A stretch of 64,000 bases of DNA, taken from positions 62,001-126,000 of the forward strand of contig NZ_JAEULZ010000013.1 of NCBI RefSeq assembly GCF_016793485.1. Reading direction: 5' to 3'. Both the position numbers and the translations under genes were made by a program. The notes beneath the pieces are model-generated. The model was not told the DNA's origin. It was given only the letters and a program-made list of their open reading frames with translations, and did not search any database. Origin of the DNA: Mesorhizobium sp. (GTDB lineage Bacteria; Pseudomonadota; Alphaproteobacteria; Rhizobiales; Rhizobiaceae). The stretch's first letter is position 1, and each line of letters starts with the position of its first letter. Of the stretch, positions 7,038 through 15,122 are shown piece after piece.

Positions 7038-9092
7038 ATGAAGAACCTTTGGAACGACGCCGAAGCCGAGAAGCTGGTGGAGCAGTATGCCGCCAAGGGC
7101 GTCGGCCGCGAATTGGCGCTGCGTGTCTACACGACCCGGCTGCTCGGCGGCGATCCGCGCCTCGTGCTGCATGGCGGCGGCAACACCTCGGTGAAGTCGA
7201 AGGCCGTCGATCTCGTCGGCGACGAATGGGACGTGCTCTGCGTCAAGGGCAGCGGCTGGGACATGGGCGTGATCGAGCCGCAGGGTCTTCCCGCAGTCAA
7301 GCTCGGCGCGCTGCTGAAGGCGCGCAAGCTCGACCGGCTGTCCGACGAGGACATGGTCGCTTTGCAGCGCGCCAACCTCATCGACCCGTCCTCGCCCAAC
7401 CCGTCGGTCGAAACGCTGCTGCACGCCTTCCTGCCGCACAAGTTCGTCGACCACACGCATTCGACGGCGATCCTTGGCTTGGTCGACCAGGACAACAGCG
7501 AGGAGATCTGCCGCGAGGTCTACGGCAAGACCTTCGGCTTCGTGCCGTACATCATGCCGGGCTTCGATCTCGCCAAGGCAGCGGCTGAGGTGTTCGAGAA
7601 GGACACGTCGGTCATCGGCCTGATCCTCGACAAGCACGGCATCTTCACCTTCGGTGATACCGCCGAGGAAGCCTACACGCGCATGATCGATGCGGTGACC
7701 AAGGCCGAGGACTACATCGCCAAGGGCAAGAAGCCTGCCGCACCCAAGGCCGCGCTGCCGGCGAACGTCGCCAAGCCTGCCGAAATCGCATCGACGCTGC
7801 GCGGCGCAGTCGCGGTGGACAAGGGCGAGGGGCACTTCGACCGCATGATCAGCGACTTCCGTGTTTCGGACGCAATCCTCGATTTCCTCTCGTCCTCGAA
7901 GCTCGGTGAACTCGCGGCGAGCGGCGTCTCGACGCCCGACCTGTCGATCCGCATAAAGACTGGCCCGATGGCGCTGCCCGCGCCGGAGGCCGGAAAGCTC
8001 GGTGATTACACCAAGATCGTGAAAGAGCACGTCGCGCAGTTCGCCAGCGACTACCGTGCCTATTTCGAGACCAACGACGCGGCCGATGATGTCAAACGCA
8101 CCATGCTCGACCAGATGCCGCGCCTCAGCCTGGTGCCGGGAGTCGGCATGTTCGGCCACGGTCGCACGCTGAAGGATGCCAAGATCGCGTCCGATGTCGG
8201 CGAGATGTGGATCGAGGCCGTGAAGGGCGCAGAGGCGATCGGTACGTTCAAGCCGCTCTCCAAGGCCGACCTCTTCCCGCTGGAATACTGGTCGCTGGAA
8301 CAGGCCAAGCTCGCCTCCAACAAGCCGAAGCCGCTGACCGGTCAGGTGATGCTGGTTACAGGCGGCGCGGGCGCGATCGGTGCGGCGACGGCGAAGCTGT
8401 TCGCTGACTACGGCGCGCATGTCGTGGTCGTCGATCTCGACGCCGAAAAGGCGGCGGATTCGGCCAGAAAGGCCGGCAACAACTCTATCGGCGTCGGCGC
8501 TGATGTAACCGACCCCGCCTCGGTCCGCGCCGCCTTCGACAAGGCGGTGGCGGTCTATGGCGGCATCGACATCCTCGTCTCCAACGCCGGTGCTGCCTGG
8601 GAAGGCAAGATCGGCGAGATCGATGACGCGCTGCTGCGCAAGAGCTTCGAGCTCAACTTCTTCGCCCACCAGACGGCCGCTCAGAACGCGGTGCGCATCA
8701 TGCGCGAGCAGGGCACCGGCGGCGCACTCCTGTTCAACGCTTCCAAGCAGGCAGTGAACCCCGGCGCGAAGTTCGGCGCCTACGGCCTGCCAAAGGCTGC
8801 GACGCTCTTCCTGTCGCGCCAGTACGCGCTGGAATACGGCGCCGACGGCATCCGCTCCAACGCGGTCAACGCCGACCGCATCCGCTCCGGCCTGCTGACC
8901 GACTCGATGATCGCCAACCGCTCAGGCGCTCGCGGCGTTTCGGAGAAGGAATACATGTCCGGCAACCTGCTCGGGCAGGAGGTCACCGCCTTCGACGTGG
9001 CACAGGCCTTCCTGCACCACGCGCTGGCCGAACGCACCACCGCCGATGTCACCACGGTCGACGGCGGCAACATCGCGGCGGCGTTGAGGTAA
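7038..9092 (+). CDS. Bifunctional class II aldolase / short-chain dehydrogenase (RhaD-ADH type)
   Basis: Two enzymes are fused in 684 residues. The N-terminal class II aldolase has HGGGNTSVK near 45 and metal ligands DHTH (His139, His141) and DKHG (His200). The C-terminal Rossmann domain starts around 437 with VTGGAGAIG and has Tyr582 and Lys586 in the YxxxK arrangement. The family is named for rhamnulose-1-phosphate aldolase/lactaldehyde dehydrogenase, giving DHAP plus an aldehyde that is then redox-processed. No rhamnose genes are present here; mtnK and mtnA are, so 5-methylthioribulose-1-phosphate or 5-deoxyribulose-1-phosphate is the likelier substrate. The start has GGGAAGAAAC upstream. 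Confidence 0.88.
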   Translation: MKNLWNDAEAEKLVEQYAAKGVGRELALRVYTTRLLGGDPRLVLHGGGNTSVKSKAVDLVGDEWDVLCVKGSGWDMGVIEPQGLPAVKLGALLKARKLDRLSDEDMVALQRANLIDPSSPNPSVETLLHAFLPHKFVDHTHSTAILGLVDQDNSEEICREVYGKTFGFVPYIMPGFDLAKAAAEVFEKDTSVIGLILDKHGIFTFGDTAEEAYTRMIDAVTKAEDYIAKGKKPAAPKAALPANVAKPAEIASTLRGAVAVDKGEGHFDRMISDFRVSDAILDFLSSSKLGELAASGVSTPDLSIRIKTGPMALPAPEAGKLGDYTKIVKEHVAQFASDYRAYFETNDAADDVKRTMLDQMPRLSLVPGVGMFGHGRTLKDAKIASDVGEMWIEAVKGAEAIGTFKPLSKADLFPLEYWSLEQAKLASNKPKPLTGQVMLVTGGAGAIGAATAKLFADYGAHVVVVDLDAEKAADSARKAGNNSIGVGADVTDPASVRAAFDKAVAVYGGIDILVSNAGAAWEGKIGEIDDALLRKSFELNFFAHQTAAQNAVRIMREQGTGGALLFNASKQAVNPGAKFGAYGLPKAATLFLSRQYALEYGADGIRSNAVNADRIRSGLLTDSMIANRSGARGVSEKEYMSGNLLGQEVTAFDVAQAFLHHALAERTTADVTTVDGGNIAAALR

Positions 9093-9104
9093 GATGCCTT
9101 CTGG

Positions 9105-9170
9105 TTGAAAGTTCAACTGGTCCGATCTACATTGATGCGTGATGTTTGATGCGCATGCTGGGATCGGACC
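9105..9170 (+). promoter_or_regulatory. vapBC promoter with overlapping inverted repeats
   Basis: TTGAAA (9105-9110) and TACATT (9128-9133) are separated by 17 bases. GTTGAA-AG-TTCAAC (9104-9117) overlaps the -35. A second inverted repeat has arms GGTCCGATC (9119-9127), abutting the -10, and GATCGGACC (9162-9170), ending one base before the vapB ATG. Such sites fit autorepression by the VapBC complex. Confidence 0.6.
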
Positions 9171-9395
9171 ATGCGGACTACTCTGGCGATTGATGACGAT
9201 GTGCTCGTGGTGGCAAAAGCCATGGCCGAGCAGCAGAACCGTAGCCTCGGTGAAGTCATCTCGGAACTCGCGCGAAAGTCGCTCAAGCGGCCGCGTCAGC
9301 GCGCTGAACGCAATGGTGTTCCTCTGCTTGGCGTAAAGCCGGGTGCATTGGTCACACAGGATATAGTCAACGCCCTGCGTGACGAGCTTCCGTGA
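9171..9395 (+). CDS. vapB: VapB-type antitoxin
   Basis: This 74-residue protein begins MRTTLAIDDDVLVVAKAMA, the ribbon-helix-helix start seen in VapB antitoxins that bind DNA as dimers, followed by SLGEVISELARKSL. Its C-terminal half would neutralise the PIN toxin. The stop codon overlaps the GTG start of the toxin gene by four bases (GTGA), the usual coupled arrangement. It lies between the aldolase gene and the ABC transporter but does not share their function. Confidence 0.85.
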   Translation: MRTTLAIDDDVLVVAKAMAEQQNRSLGEVISELARKSLKRPRQRAERNGVPLLGVKPGALVTQDIVNALRDELP

Positions 9396-9826
9396 CCTAT
9401 CTTCTCGACGTCAATGTGCTGATAGCGCTGATCGATCCCGCTCATGTGGCCCATGATGCGGCACACGAATGGTTCGAGAGGGAAGGGCATCAGGATTGGG
9501 CGACATGCCCGATGACCGAGAATGGCGTGATGCGCATCGTCGGCCATCCCAAGTATCCGAACTCGCCGGGTTCACCTTCAGAAGTCGCTGCCATCGTTGC
9601 ACGTTTGCGCGCGCTGGCCGGGCATAGGTTCTGGGTGGATGACATCAGTCTCGTCGCTATTGATATCGTCCAGCCGGAACACGTTCTGACATCTGCGCAG
9701 GTGACCGACACCTACCTTCTTGCCTTGGCGAAAGCGCATGGTGGCAAGCTTGTGACATTCGACCGCCGTTTATCGGTCGCCGCGGTAAAGGGCGGAAAGT
9801 CGGCGCTTCATATTATCGGCAACTGA
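9392..9826 (+). CDS. vapC: VapC-type PIN-domain ribonuclease toxin
   Basis: This is a 144-residue PIN-domain protein. The first conserved acidic residue is in LLDVNVLIALID (Asp6), later acidic residues follow in the TDTYLLALAKAHGGKLVTFDRRL segment, and the order matches VapC toxins that cleave tRNA or rRNA. It starts with GTG overlapping the vapB stop. A strong bidirectional terminator follows directly, separating the module from the convergent transporter gene. Confidence 0.87.
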   Translation: MTYLLDVNVLIALIDPAHVAHDAAHEWFEREGHQDWATCPMTENGVMRIVGHPKYPNSPGSPSEVAAIVARLRALAGHRFWVDDISLVAIDIVQPEHVLTSAQVTDTYLLALAKAHGGKLVTFDRRLSVAAVKGGKSALHIIGN

Positions 9827-9836
9827 CCGTTCAAAC

Positions 9837-9868
9837 AAAAAAGGCGGGTCAAATGACCCGCCTTTTCC
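9837..9868. terminator. Bidirectional intrinsic terminator between vapC and the substrate-binding protein gene
   Basis: Arms GGCGGGTCA (9843-9851) and TGACCCGCC (9854-9862) are flanked by A-runs on the left and T-runs on the right, so it serves both converging transcripts. The hairpin is the strongest terminator in the window. Confidence 0.9.
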
Positions 9869-9889
9869 TTGGTCGAGACGGCCGAAAGA

Positions 9890-10942
9890 TCATTTGCCCG
9901 GCAGGGCGATCCACGGCGAGATGGCGACCTCGGCATGGGCGAACTGCGGCAGCTTGGCCGAGAGCTCTTCCATGTTCTTGATGTCGTTGTCGTTGAGGTC
10001 CTTCTGCGTGATCAGCGTCGGCGGGATGATGACCGACTGGCCGACTTCCTCGCCGGCGAGGAGCTGCGCCAGAGCGCGCACCGACACCTGGCCGACGACG
10101 GCCGGGTTGGTAGCGGCGGTGGCGACCCAGGCGCTGCCCGGCTCGCGCATCGCGGCGATGTCGGAGGTCGAGACGTCGGCGGAGTAGATCTTGATGTCCG
10201 ACGACAGACCGGCTTCGTCGACCGCGATCTTCACGCCCTTGGCGAATTCGTCATAGGGGGCGAACATCACCTGGATGCCGGGGTTGGCGGTCAGCACCGA
10301 ACGGGCCTGGTTGGCGACCGAGTTGGCGATCGGGTTGTCGAGCGTGCCGAACATGGCGACTTCCTCGATGCCCGGATACTTGGCCTTGAACTCCTTCCAC
10401 GTCTCGTCGCGACGGTCGAGCGGCGCGATGCCGGCGACGTAGACATAGCCGGCCTTCCAGGCCTCGCCATTGTCCTTCACGGCCTGCTCGAGAGCCAGCC
10501 TTGCGAGGTCGCGGTCGGACTGCTCGATCTGCGGGATCTTCGGGTTCTCGACGTTCACGTCAAAGGCCACCACCTTGATGCCGGCGTCGACCGCGCGCTG
10601 TGCGGCTTCCTTCATCGATTCCGTCAGGCCGTGCTGGATGATGATGCCATCAACGCCGAGCGCGATCGCCTGGTCGACCATGTCGGCCTGCAGCGCTGCG
10701 TCCTGACGGCTGTCGAAGACGCGCAGGTCGACGCCGAGCGCCTTTGCCTGTGCTTCCACGCCCGAGAGATAGGCCTGGAAGAAGTCGCCGGTCGAGAGAT
10801 AGCGCACCAGCGCGATCTTCACGTCGCCCGGCTTGTCGAAGGGTGCCGGCTTGTCCTGCGCCATCGCGGGCGCCGAGATCAGGCAGCTTGCGGCGGCAAG
10901 ACCGACTGCCAGCTTACCCAGGGTTCTACGCGTAAAGTTCAT
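9890..10942 (-). CDS. Ribose-type ABC transporter, periplasmic substrate-binding protein
   Basis: This 350-residue exported protein has a signal peptide ending near AMA-Q at residue 28. The start reads TRRTLGK, which resembles a twin-arginine motif, so Tat export is possible. The mature part is a Peripla_BP_4 (RbsB-like) pentose-binding fold: VALVR-type first strand, DGIIIQHG, VVAFDVNVENP and AAIREPGSAWV-like hinge segments. It is the last gene of an ATPase-permease-binding-protein operon read leftwards. The ligand is inferred from divergent mtnK/mtnA: a methylthioribose or 5-deoxyribose-like pentose. Ribose or another sugar is the alternative. Confidence 0.87.
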   Translation of the reverse strand: MNFTRRTLGKLAVGLAAASCLISAPAMAQDKPAPFDKPGDVKIALVRYLSTGDFFQAYLSGVEAQAKALGVDLRVFDSRQDAALQADMVDQAIALGVDGIIIQHGLTESMKEAAQRAVDAGIKVVAFDVNVENPKIPQIEQSDRDLARLALEQAVKDNGEAWKAGYVYVAGIAPLDRRDETWKEFKAKYPGIEEVAMFGTLDNPIANSVANQARSVLTANPGIQVMFAPYDEFAKGVKIAVDEAGLSSDIKIYSADVSTSDIAAMREPGSAWVATAATNPAVVGQVSVRALAQLLAGEEVGQSVIIPPTLITQKDLNDNDIKNMEELSAKLPQFAHAEVAISPWIALPGK

Positions 10943-10978
10943 TTAATCCTCCACTCGATGTTTGGTCGGTTGCGTTGT

Positions 10979-11974
10979 TTAGGTTCTGCCCTTGTTCGAA
11001 AGGGCAAAGGTGAAGACGAGGGCCACGACCAGGACCGCCCCCTTCACGAAATCCTGCGTGTAGTAGGGCGCGTTCATCATGGTCAGGCCTTGCAGAAGGA
11101 TGCCGACGAACAGCGCGCCCACTGCGGTGCCGAATGCGTTGGGCTTGGCAGCCCCCAGCACGGCAAAGCCGATGAGCGCCGCCGCAACTGAATCCAGCAG
11201 CAGATTGTTACCCGATGCGATGTCGCCGCGTCCAAGTCGCGCCGCGAGCAAAATGCCGCTGATTGAGGCGAAAACACCCGAAATCACATAGGCCCAGATT
11301 TTATATGCCTTGACAGGCGCGCCGGCGAGTTCGGCCGCCTTCGGATTGCTGCCGACGGCGTACATCATTCTCCCGAAGCGGGTGTATTCGAGGAAGAACC
11401 AGATCAGCACTGCCAGCACCACCAGCACCACCACCGACACCGGTATGAGGTTCGGCAGGATGAAGTCGAAGCGATGGCGGCCGAGCGCCAGGAACGCTCC
11501 GCTGAAGGTGCCGTTGGCCGTCGAGCCGTCCGGCATCGTCATGCCGGTCGCGATCGAACGACCTTCGGTGGGGATGCGCTGCAGGCCGACCAGCAGGAAC
11601 ATCATGCCGAGCGTCGCAAGCAGGTCCGGCACGCGCATGTAGACGATCAGGTAGCCGTTGATCAGGCCGACCACGACGCCGATGGCAAGACATACCACCA
11701 CCGCCACGAAGGCGTTCTGCTCCATGATGACCATGACATAGGCGGCAGCCATCATGGCCGTCGTCGCCACCGAGCCGATCGACAGGTCGAAGCCGCCGAC
11801 GACCAGCGTCGCGGTGACGCCGAGCGCCAGGATTCCGGTGATCGCGACCGACTGGAAGATGAAGACGGCAGCCTGCGGCGATGCGAATCCGTCGGTGGAC
11901 ACCGTGAAGAAGACCACCAGCCCGACGAGCAGGGCGATGAAGCCGTAGCGGATGGCGAAGTCGCGAAGGGTCAT
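10979..11974 (-). CDS. Ribose-type ABC transporter permease
   Basis: This RbsC-type permease (BPD_transp_2) has many hydrophobic segments and the family signature region AVGSNPKAAELAGAPVKAYKIWAYVISG. I place the start at the ATG at 11974 (MTLRDFAIRYGF, 331 residues). The reading frame stays open further upstream, but that extension would be translated from the palindromic repeat at 12019-12174 and looks spurious. It lies between the ATPase and binding-protein genes of the same operon. Confidence 0.87.
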   Translation of the reverse strand: MTLRDFAIRYGFIALLVGLVVFFTVSTDGFASPQAAVFIFQSVAITGILALGVTATLVVGGFDLSIGSVATTAMMAAAYVMVIMEQNAFVAVVVCLAIGVVVGLINGYLIVYMRVPDLLATLGMMFLLVGLQRIPTEGRSIATGMTMPDGSTANGTFSGAFLALGRHRFDFILPNLIPVSVVVLVVLAVLIWFFLEYTRFGRMMYAVGSNPKAAELAGAPVKAYKIWAYVISGVFASISGILLAARLGRGDIASGNNLLLDSVAAALIGFAVLGAAKPNAFGTAVGALFVGILLQGLTMMNAPYYTQDFVKGAVLVVALVFTFALSNKGRT

Positions 11975-12018
11975 GGATGCATCCGGAATATCGACTTGCG
12001 CAGTCCGCGCTTTGACAC

Positions 12019-12174
12019 GCCCCCCTCTGGCCTGCCGGCCATCTCCCCCACGAGGAGGGAGATTGGCAGCTTCGGCCACATCGCCTTTTTAGAGACGTGG
12101 GAGGTTGGCGAAAGACTTGATGATGGTTGATCTCCCCCCTTGTGGGGGAGATGGCCGGCAGGCCAGAGGGGGGC
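12019..12174. repeat. Inverted pair of palindromic elements between transporter genes
   Basis: Two copies of a ~46-bp unit face each other: left arm 12019-12064 (GCCCCCCTCTGG, CCTGCCGGCC, ATCTCCCCCAC) and right arm 12129-12174 as its near-perfect reverse complement, about 64 bp apart. Each unit contains its own small hairpin (ATCTCCC/GGGAGAT). This family is widespread in rhizobia and is often mistranslated as proline/glycine-rich peptides. It sits inside the ABC operon between the ATPase and permease genes. Confidence 0.85.
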
Positions 12175-12197
12175 GCGAAGGAACGCTACGCTTACCA

Positions 12198-13706
12198 TTA
12201 AGCCGCACCCTTCAGAGGCTGCCCGGCGATTTCGGCAAGCAGCCGGTCGATGTCGACCTCGGCGTTGCGGTGTTCGCCGACGATCGTGTGTTCGGACATG
12301 ACGAGGATGCGGTCGGCGGTTTCGAGCGCTTCGTCCAGTTCGGTGACGAACACCAGCGTGGCGCGTCCTTCGGCGCTCGCGCGCAGCTTGTTGGCGATGT
12401 CGCGCCGCGCCGCGATGTCGACGCCCTGGAACGGTTCGTCGAGGATGAAGAGGTTTGCATCCTGCGACATCCAGCGCGCCACCATCACCTTCTGCTGGTT
12501 GCCACCGGAAAGCGTCGCCATGTCGTCGCGCTCCGAGCGGCAGACGATCTTCAGGTCGCTGATCGCGTCGCGCGCCACCGCGCGTTCCGTCCGGCGCGGC
12601 ACGACCGACAGCCGTGAAATGCGGTCGAGGAAGGGCAGGCTCAGGTTCTCGTAAAGATTGAAGTCCTTGATGATCCCACTCTCGGCGCGGTCCTTGGCGA
12701 CGAGGAACACACCCGCCGTGATGGCGTCGGCCGTGGATCCTGGCGCATAGGCCTTGCCGTTCAGCATCATCGTTCCGCCGAGCGGCGGGCGCACGCCGAA
12801 CAGCGTTTCGGCCAGCGCCGTCTTGCCGACGCCGACAAGGCCGGTGATGGCGACGATCTCTCCATCTCCGAGTTTCAGCGAGAAGGGTTTTGCGTGTTCG
12901 GCGATGCGCAGACCTTCGGCCGAGAAGATCGTGTGGGCGCCGTCGCGCGCGGCAATCTCGGCGCGGTGCATGGTCCGGCCCAGCATGGCGTTGACCGCGC
13001 CCTCATAGTCGAGCGGCTTGGTGTCGAACGTGCCGGTAATGCGCCCGTCGCGCAGGCTGACGATGCGGTCGGCAAGCCGCCTGATGTCGGACATGCGGTG
13101 CGAGATGTAGAGGATGGCCACTCCGCGCTCGCGCAGCCGGTCGACCACCTCGAAAAGCCGGTTGGCTTCGGCGCTGGACAGCGAGGACGTCGGCTCGTCG
13201 AGGATCAGCACCTTGGGTTCGTGCGCCATGGCGCGGGCGATCGCCACCATCTGCCGGTCCGCCAGCGACAGGTCGCTGATCTCGGCGTTGAGGTCGACGT
13301 CGAGCCCCATGCGCGCGGCGACCTCGCGGGCCTGCCTGCGCACCGCGCGAGGATTGAAGAACAGTTTCGCGCCCTTGCCGTTCAGCCGGTCGAGGGTGAG
13401 GTTGGTGGCCACGTCGAGCGCCACCACGACGCCGTCATTGATGTTCTGGTGCACGGTGACCACGCCGGCGCGGATCGCATCGGCGGGGGAGGCGGGGGCG
13501 AAATCCTTGCCGTCCATCGTGATCGTGCCGCCGTCGCGGTCGTAGACGCCGGAGACAATGCGCACGAGGGTGGACTTGCCGGCCCCGTTCGCGCCCATGA
13601 GCACAGTCACCTCGCCGGCGTGAAGCTCAAGGCTCACGCCGCCAAGCACCTGCGTCGGACCGAACGACTTCTTCAGGTCCGCTATGCGGAACACGGGGTC
13701 TGCCAT
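12198..13706 (-). CDS. Ribose-type ABC transporter, double ATPase subunit
   Basis: RbsA-like protein of 502 residues with two nucleotide-binding domains. The first has Walker A GANGAGKST, signature LSLADRQ and Walker B LILDEPTSS. The second has GLVGVGKTA, signature LSGGNQQK and FILDEPFQG; its Walker A departs from consensus, as is usual for this family. The ATG at 13706 is chosen because GGGAGGAG sits just upstream; a GTG at 13718 would add four residues overlapping that site. It is the first gene of the leftward transporter operon, divergent from mtnK. Confidence 0.9.
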   Translation of the reverse strand: MADPVFRIADLKKSFGPTQVLGGVSLELHAGEVTVLMGANGAGKSTLVRIVSGVYDRDGGTITMDGKDFAPASPADAIRAGVVTVHQNINDGVVVALDVATNLTLDRLNGKGAKLFFNPRAVRRQAREVAARMGLDVDLNAEISDLSLADRQMVAIARAMAHEPKVLILDEPTSSLSSAEANRLFEVVDRLRERGVAILYISHRMSDIRRLADRIVSLRDGRITGTFDTKPLDYEGAVNAMLGRTMHRAEIAARDGAHTIFSAEGLRIAEHAKPFSLKLGDGEIVAITGLVGVGKTALAETLFGVRPPLGGTMMLNGKAYAPGSTADAITAGVFLVAKDRAESGIIKDFNLYENLSLPFLDRISRLSVVPRRTERAVARDAISDLKIVCRSERDDMATLSGGNQQKVMVARWMSQDANLFILDEPFQGVDIAARRDIANKLRASAEGRATLVFVTELDEALETADRILVMSEHTIVGEHRNAEVDIDRLLAEIAGQPLKGAA

Positions 13707-13741
13707 TACTCCTCCCACGCACGGACGCTATGGAGTTGTTC

Positions 13742-13770
13742 GGCAATTGTCAATACGATTGACAATTGCC
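13742..13770. promoter_or_regulatory. Perfect 29-bp palindromic operator between divergent transporter and mtnKA operons
   Basis: Arms GGCAATTGTCAAT (13742-13754) and ATTGACAATTGCC (13758-13770) flank ACG with no mismatch. The right arm contains TTGACA (13759-13764), 17 bases before TAGGTT (13782-13787) toward mtnK. The left arm contains the same hexamer on the minus strand, 17 bases before TAGCGT toward the ATPase gene. One bound dimer could therefore block both promoters. Confidence 0.75.
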
Positions 13771-13820
13771 AGAGTGGCTCATAGGTTTCGCGCCAAAAGG
13801 AAGGCCAAGGGAGGAATGGC

Positions 13821-15122
13821 ATGAGCAAAGCCGAGGCTTTTCAGGCTCTGACGATCGAGACGCTGCCAGCGCGACTCGGAAGCGTAGACGCCCTGACGTC
13901 GCGCATCGGAAAAGACTCCTCGCACTGGAAGGTGAAGGAAGTTGGTGACGGCAATTTGAACCTCGTCTTCATTGTCACAGGCGACAAGGGCGCGGCGATC
14001 GTCAAGCAGGCGCTCCCCTATGTCCGCCTCGTGGGCGAGAGCTGGCCGCTGCCGCTGAAGCGCTCCTTCTTCGAATATCATGCGCTGGTCCGTCAGGAAG
14101 CCCGCGCGGGCGTCGGCACCGTGCCTGCGATCTACCATTTCGACGAGGCGCAGGCGCTGATCGTCATGGAGTTCCTGACGCCGCACATCATTCTGCGCCG
14201 GGCGCTGATCGAAGGCCGTATGCCGCCGAAGATCGCGAACGACCTCGGCCTATTCGTAGCCCGCACATTGTTCCGCGGCTCCGATCTGTCGATGACGGCG
14301 CGGGGGCGGAAAGAAGACCTTGCGCTGTTTGCCGACAATGTCGAGCTCTGCGACATCAGCGAAAACCTCGTCTTCACTGACCCATATTACGAGGCCAAGC
14401 TTAATCGACATACCTCGCCCCAGCTCGACGCTTTGGTGGAGCAGATGAGGTCTCATACGGAACTGAAGGTCGAAGCTCAGCGCTTGAAACATCTCTTCGC
14501 TACGAAGGCCGAGACTCTGGTCCATGGGGATCTGCACACCGGCTCGATCATGGTGACCGATGACGACACGCGGGTCATAGATCCGGAGTTTGCGTTCTAC
14601 GGACCGATGGCATTCGACGTTGGCATGCTGATGGCAAATTTCTGGATGAGCTTTTTCTCCCAGAGAGGACATGAGCGGGAAGGCAGCCGGGCGGCGCAAA
14701 GAGATTGGCTACTCGGCGTCATCGTTGAAATCTGGGAGACCTTCCGCGTGGAGTTCGAACGGCTCTGGCACTCGGAGCGGAACGGAATGCTGTACTCCAG
14801 AAGCGTATTTGAGGATCAAGGTGACGATGCAGGATCGAGCGCTGCTCTGATCGGCCTGATCAGTCAGATGGAAGAGGATATGCTTGGCTTTGCCGGCGTA
14901 GAGATTCACCGCCGGATCCTCGGTCTGGCTCATAACGCGGACTTCGAAAACATCGAAGACACCGACTCTCGCGCTGCATGCGAGGCCAGAGCGCTGCAGT
15001 TCGCCACTTCCATAATAATAAATGCCAAGTTCTCCATGAGTTTGGAGGACGCTGTGACGCTTGCGCGAGATTGCGACGATGGGCGGTTGCCTCTCGACTC
15101 AGACGAAGGACACTCGCAATGA
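13821..15122 (+). CDS. mtnK: S-methyl-5-thioribose kinase
   Basis: This enzyme phosphorylates 5-methylthioribose at C1 using ATP in MTA salvage. The 433 residues show the aminoglycoside-phosphotransferase-like kinase fold with the MtnK signatures: [13 protein letters not shown] (40-52), the ATP-binding Lys62 in VKQALPYVR, catalytic HGDLHTGS (235-242) and [16 protein letters not shown] (from 253). The length matches the family. GGGAGGAA precedes the ATG. The stop overlaps mtnA by four bases (ATGA). Some MtnK enzymes also accept 5-deoxyribose. The gene starts 51 bases after the operator palindrome. Confidence 0.95.
   Translation: MSKAEAFQALTIETLPARLGSVDALTSRIGKDSSHWKVKEVGDGNLNLVFIVTGDKGAAIVKQALPYVRLVGESWPLPLKRSFFEYHALVRQEARAGVGTVPAIYHFDEAQALIVMEFLTPHIILRRALIEGRMPPKIANDLGLFVARTLFRGSDLSMTARGRKEDLALFADNVELCDISENLVFTDPYYEAKLNRHTSPQLDALVEQMRSHTELKVEAQRLKHLFATKAETLVHGDLHTGSIMVTDDDTRVIDPEFAFYGPMAFDVGMLMANFWMSFFSQRGHEREGSRAAQRDWLLGVIVEIWETFRVEFERLWHSERNGMLYSRSVFEDQGDDAGSSAALIGLISQMEEDMLGFAGVEIHRRILGLAHNADFENIEDTDSRAACEARALQFATSIIINAKFSMSLEDAVTLARDCDDGRLPLDSDEGHSQ

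Noticed and set aside
9869-11191. Plus-strand open frame of 440 codons across the binding protein and permease genes
   Set aside because: Asp/Arg/His-rich antisense translation; the opposite strand has a signal peptide, periplasmic binding fold and permease, and a terminator separates them from vapC.
11971-12198. 75-codon minus-strand frame between the ATPase and permease genes
   Set aside because: Its sequence is the translation of the palindromic repeat (LPHKGG, EMAGRPEGG), a well-known artefact in rhizobial annotation.
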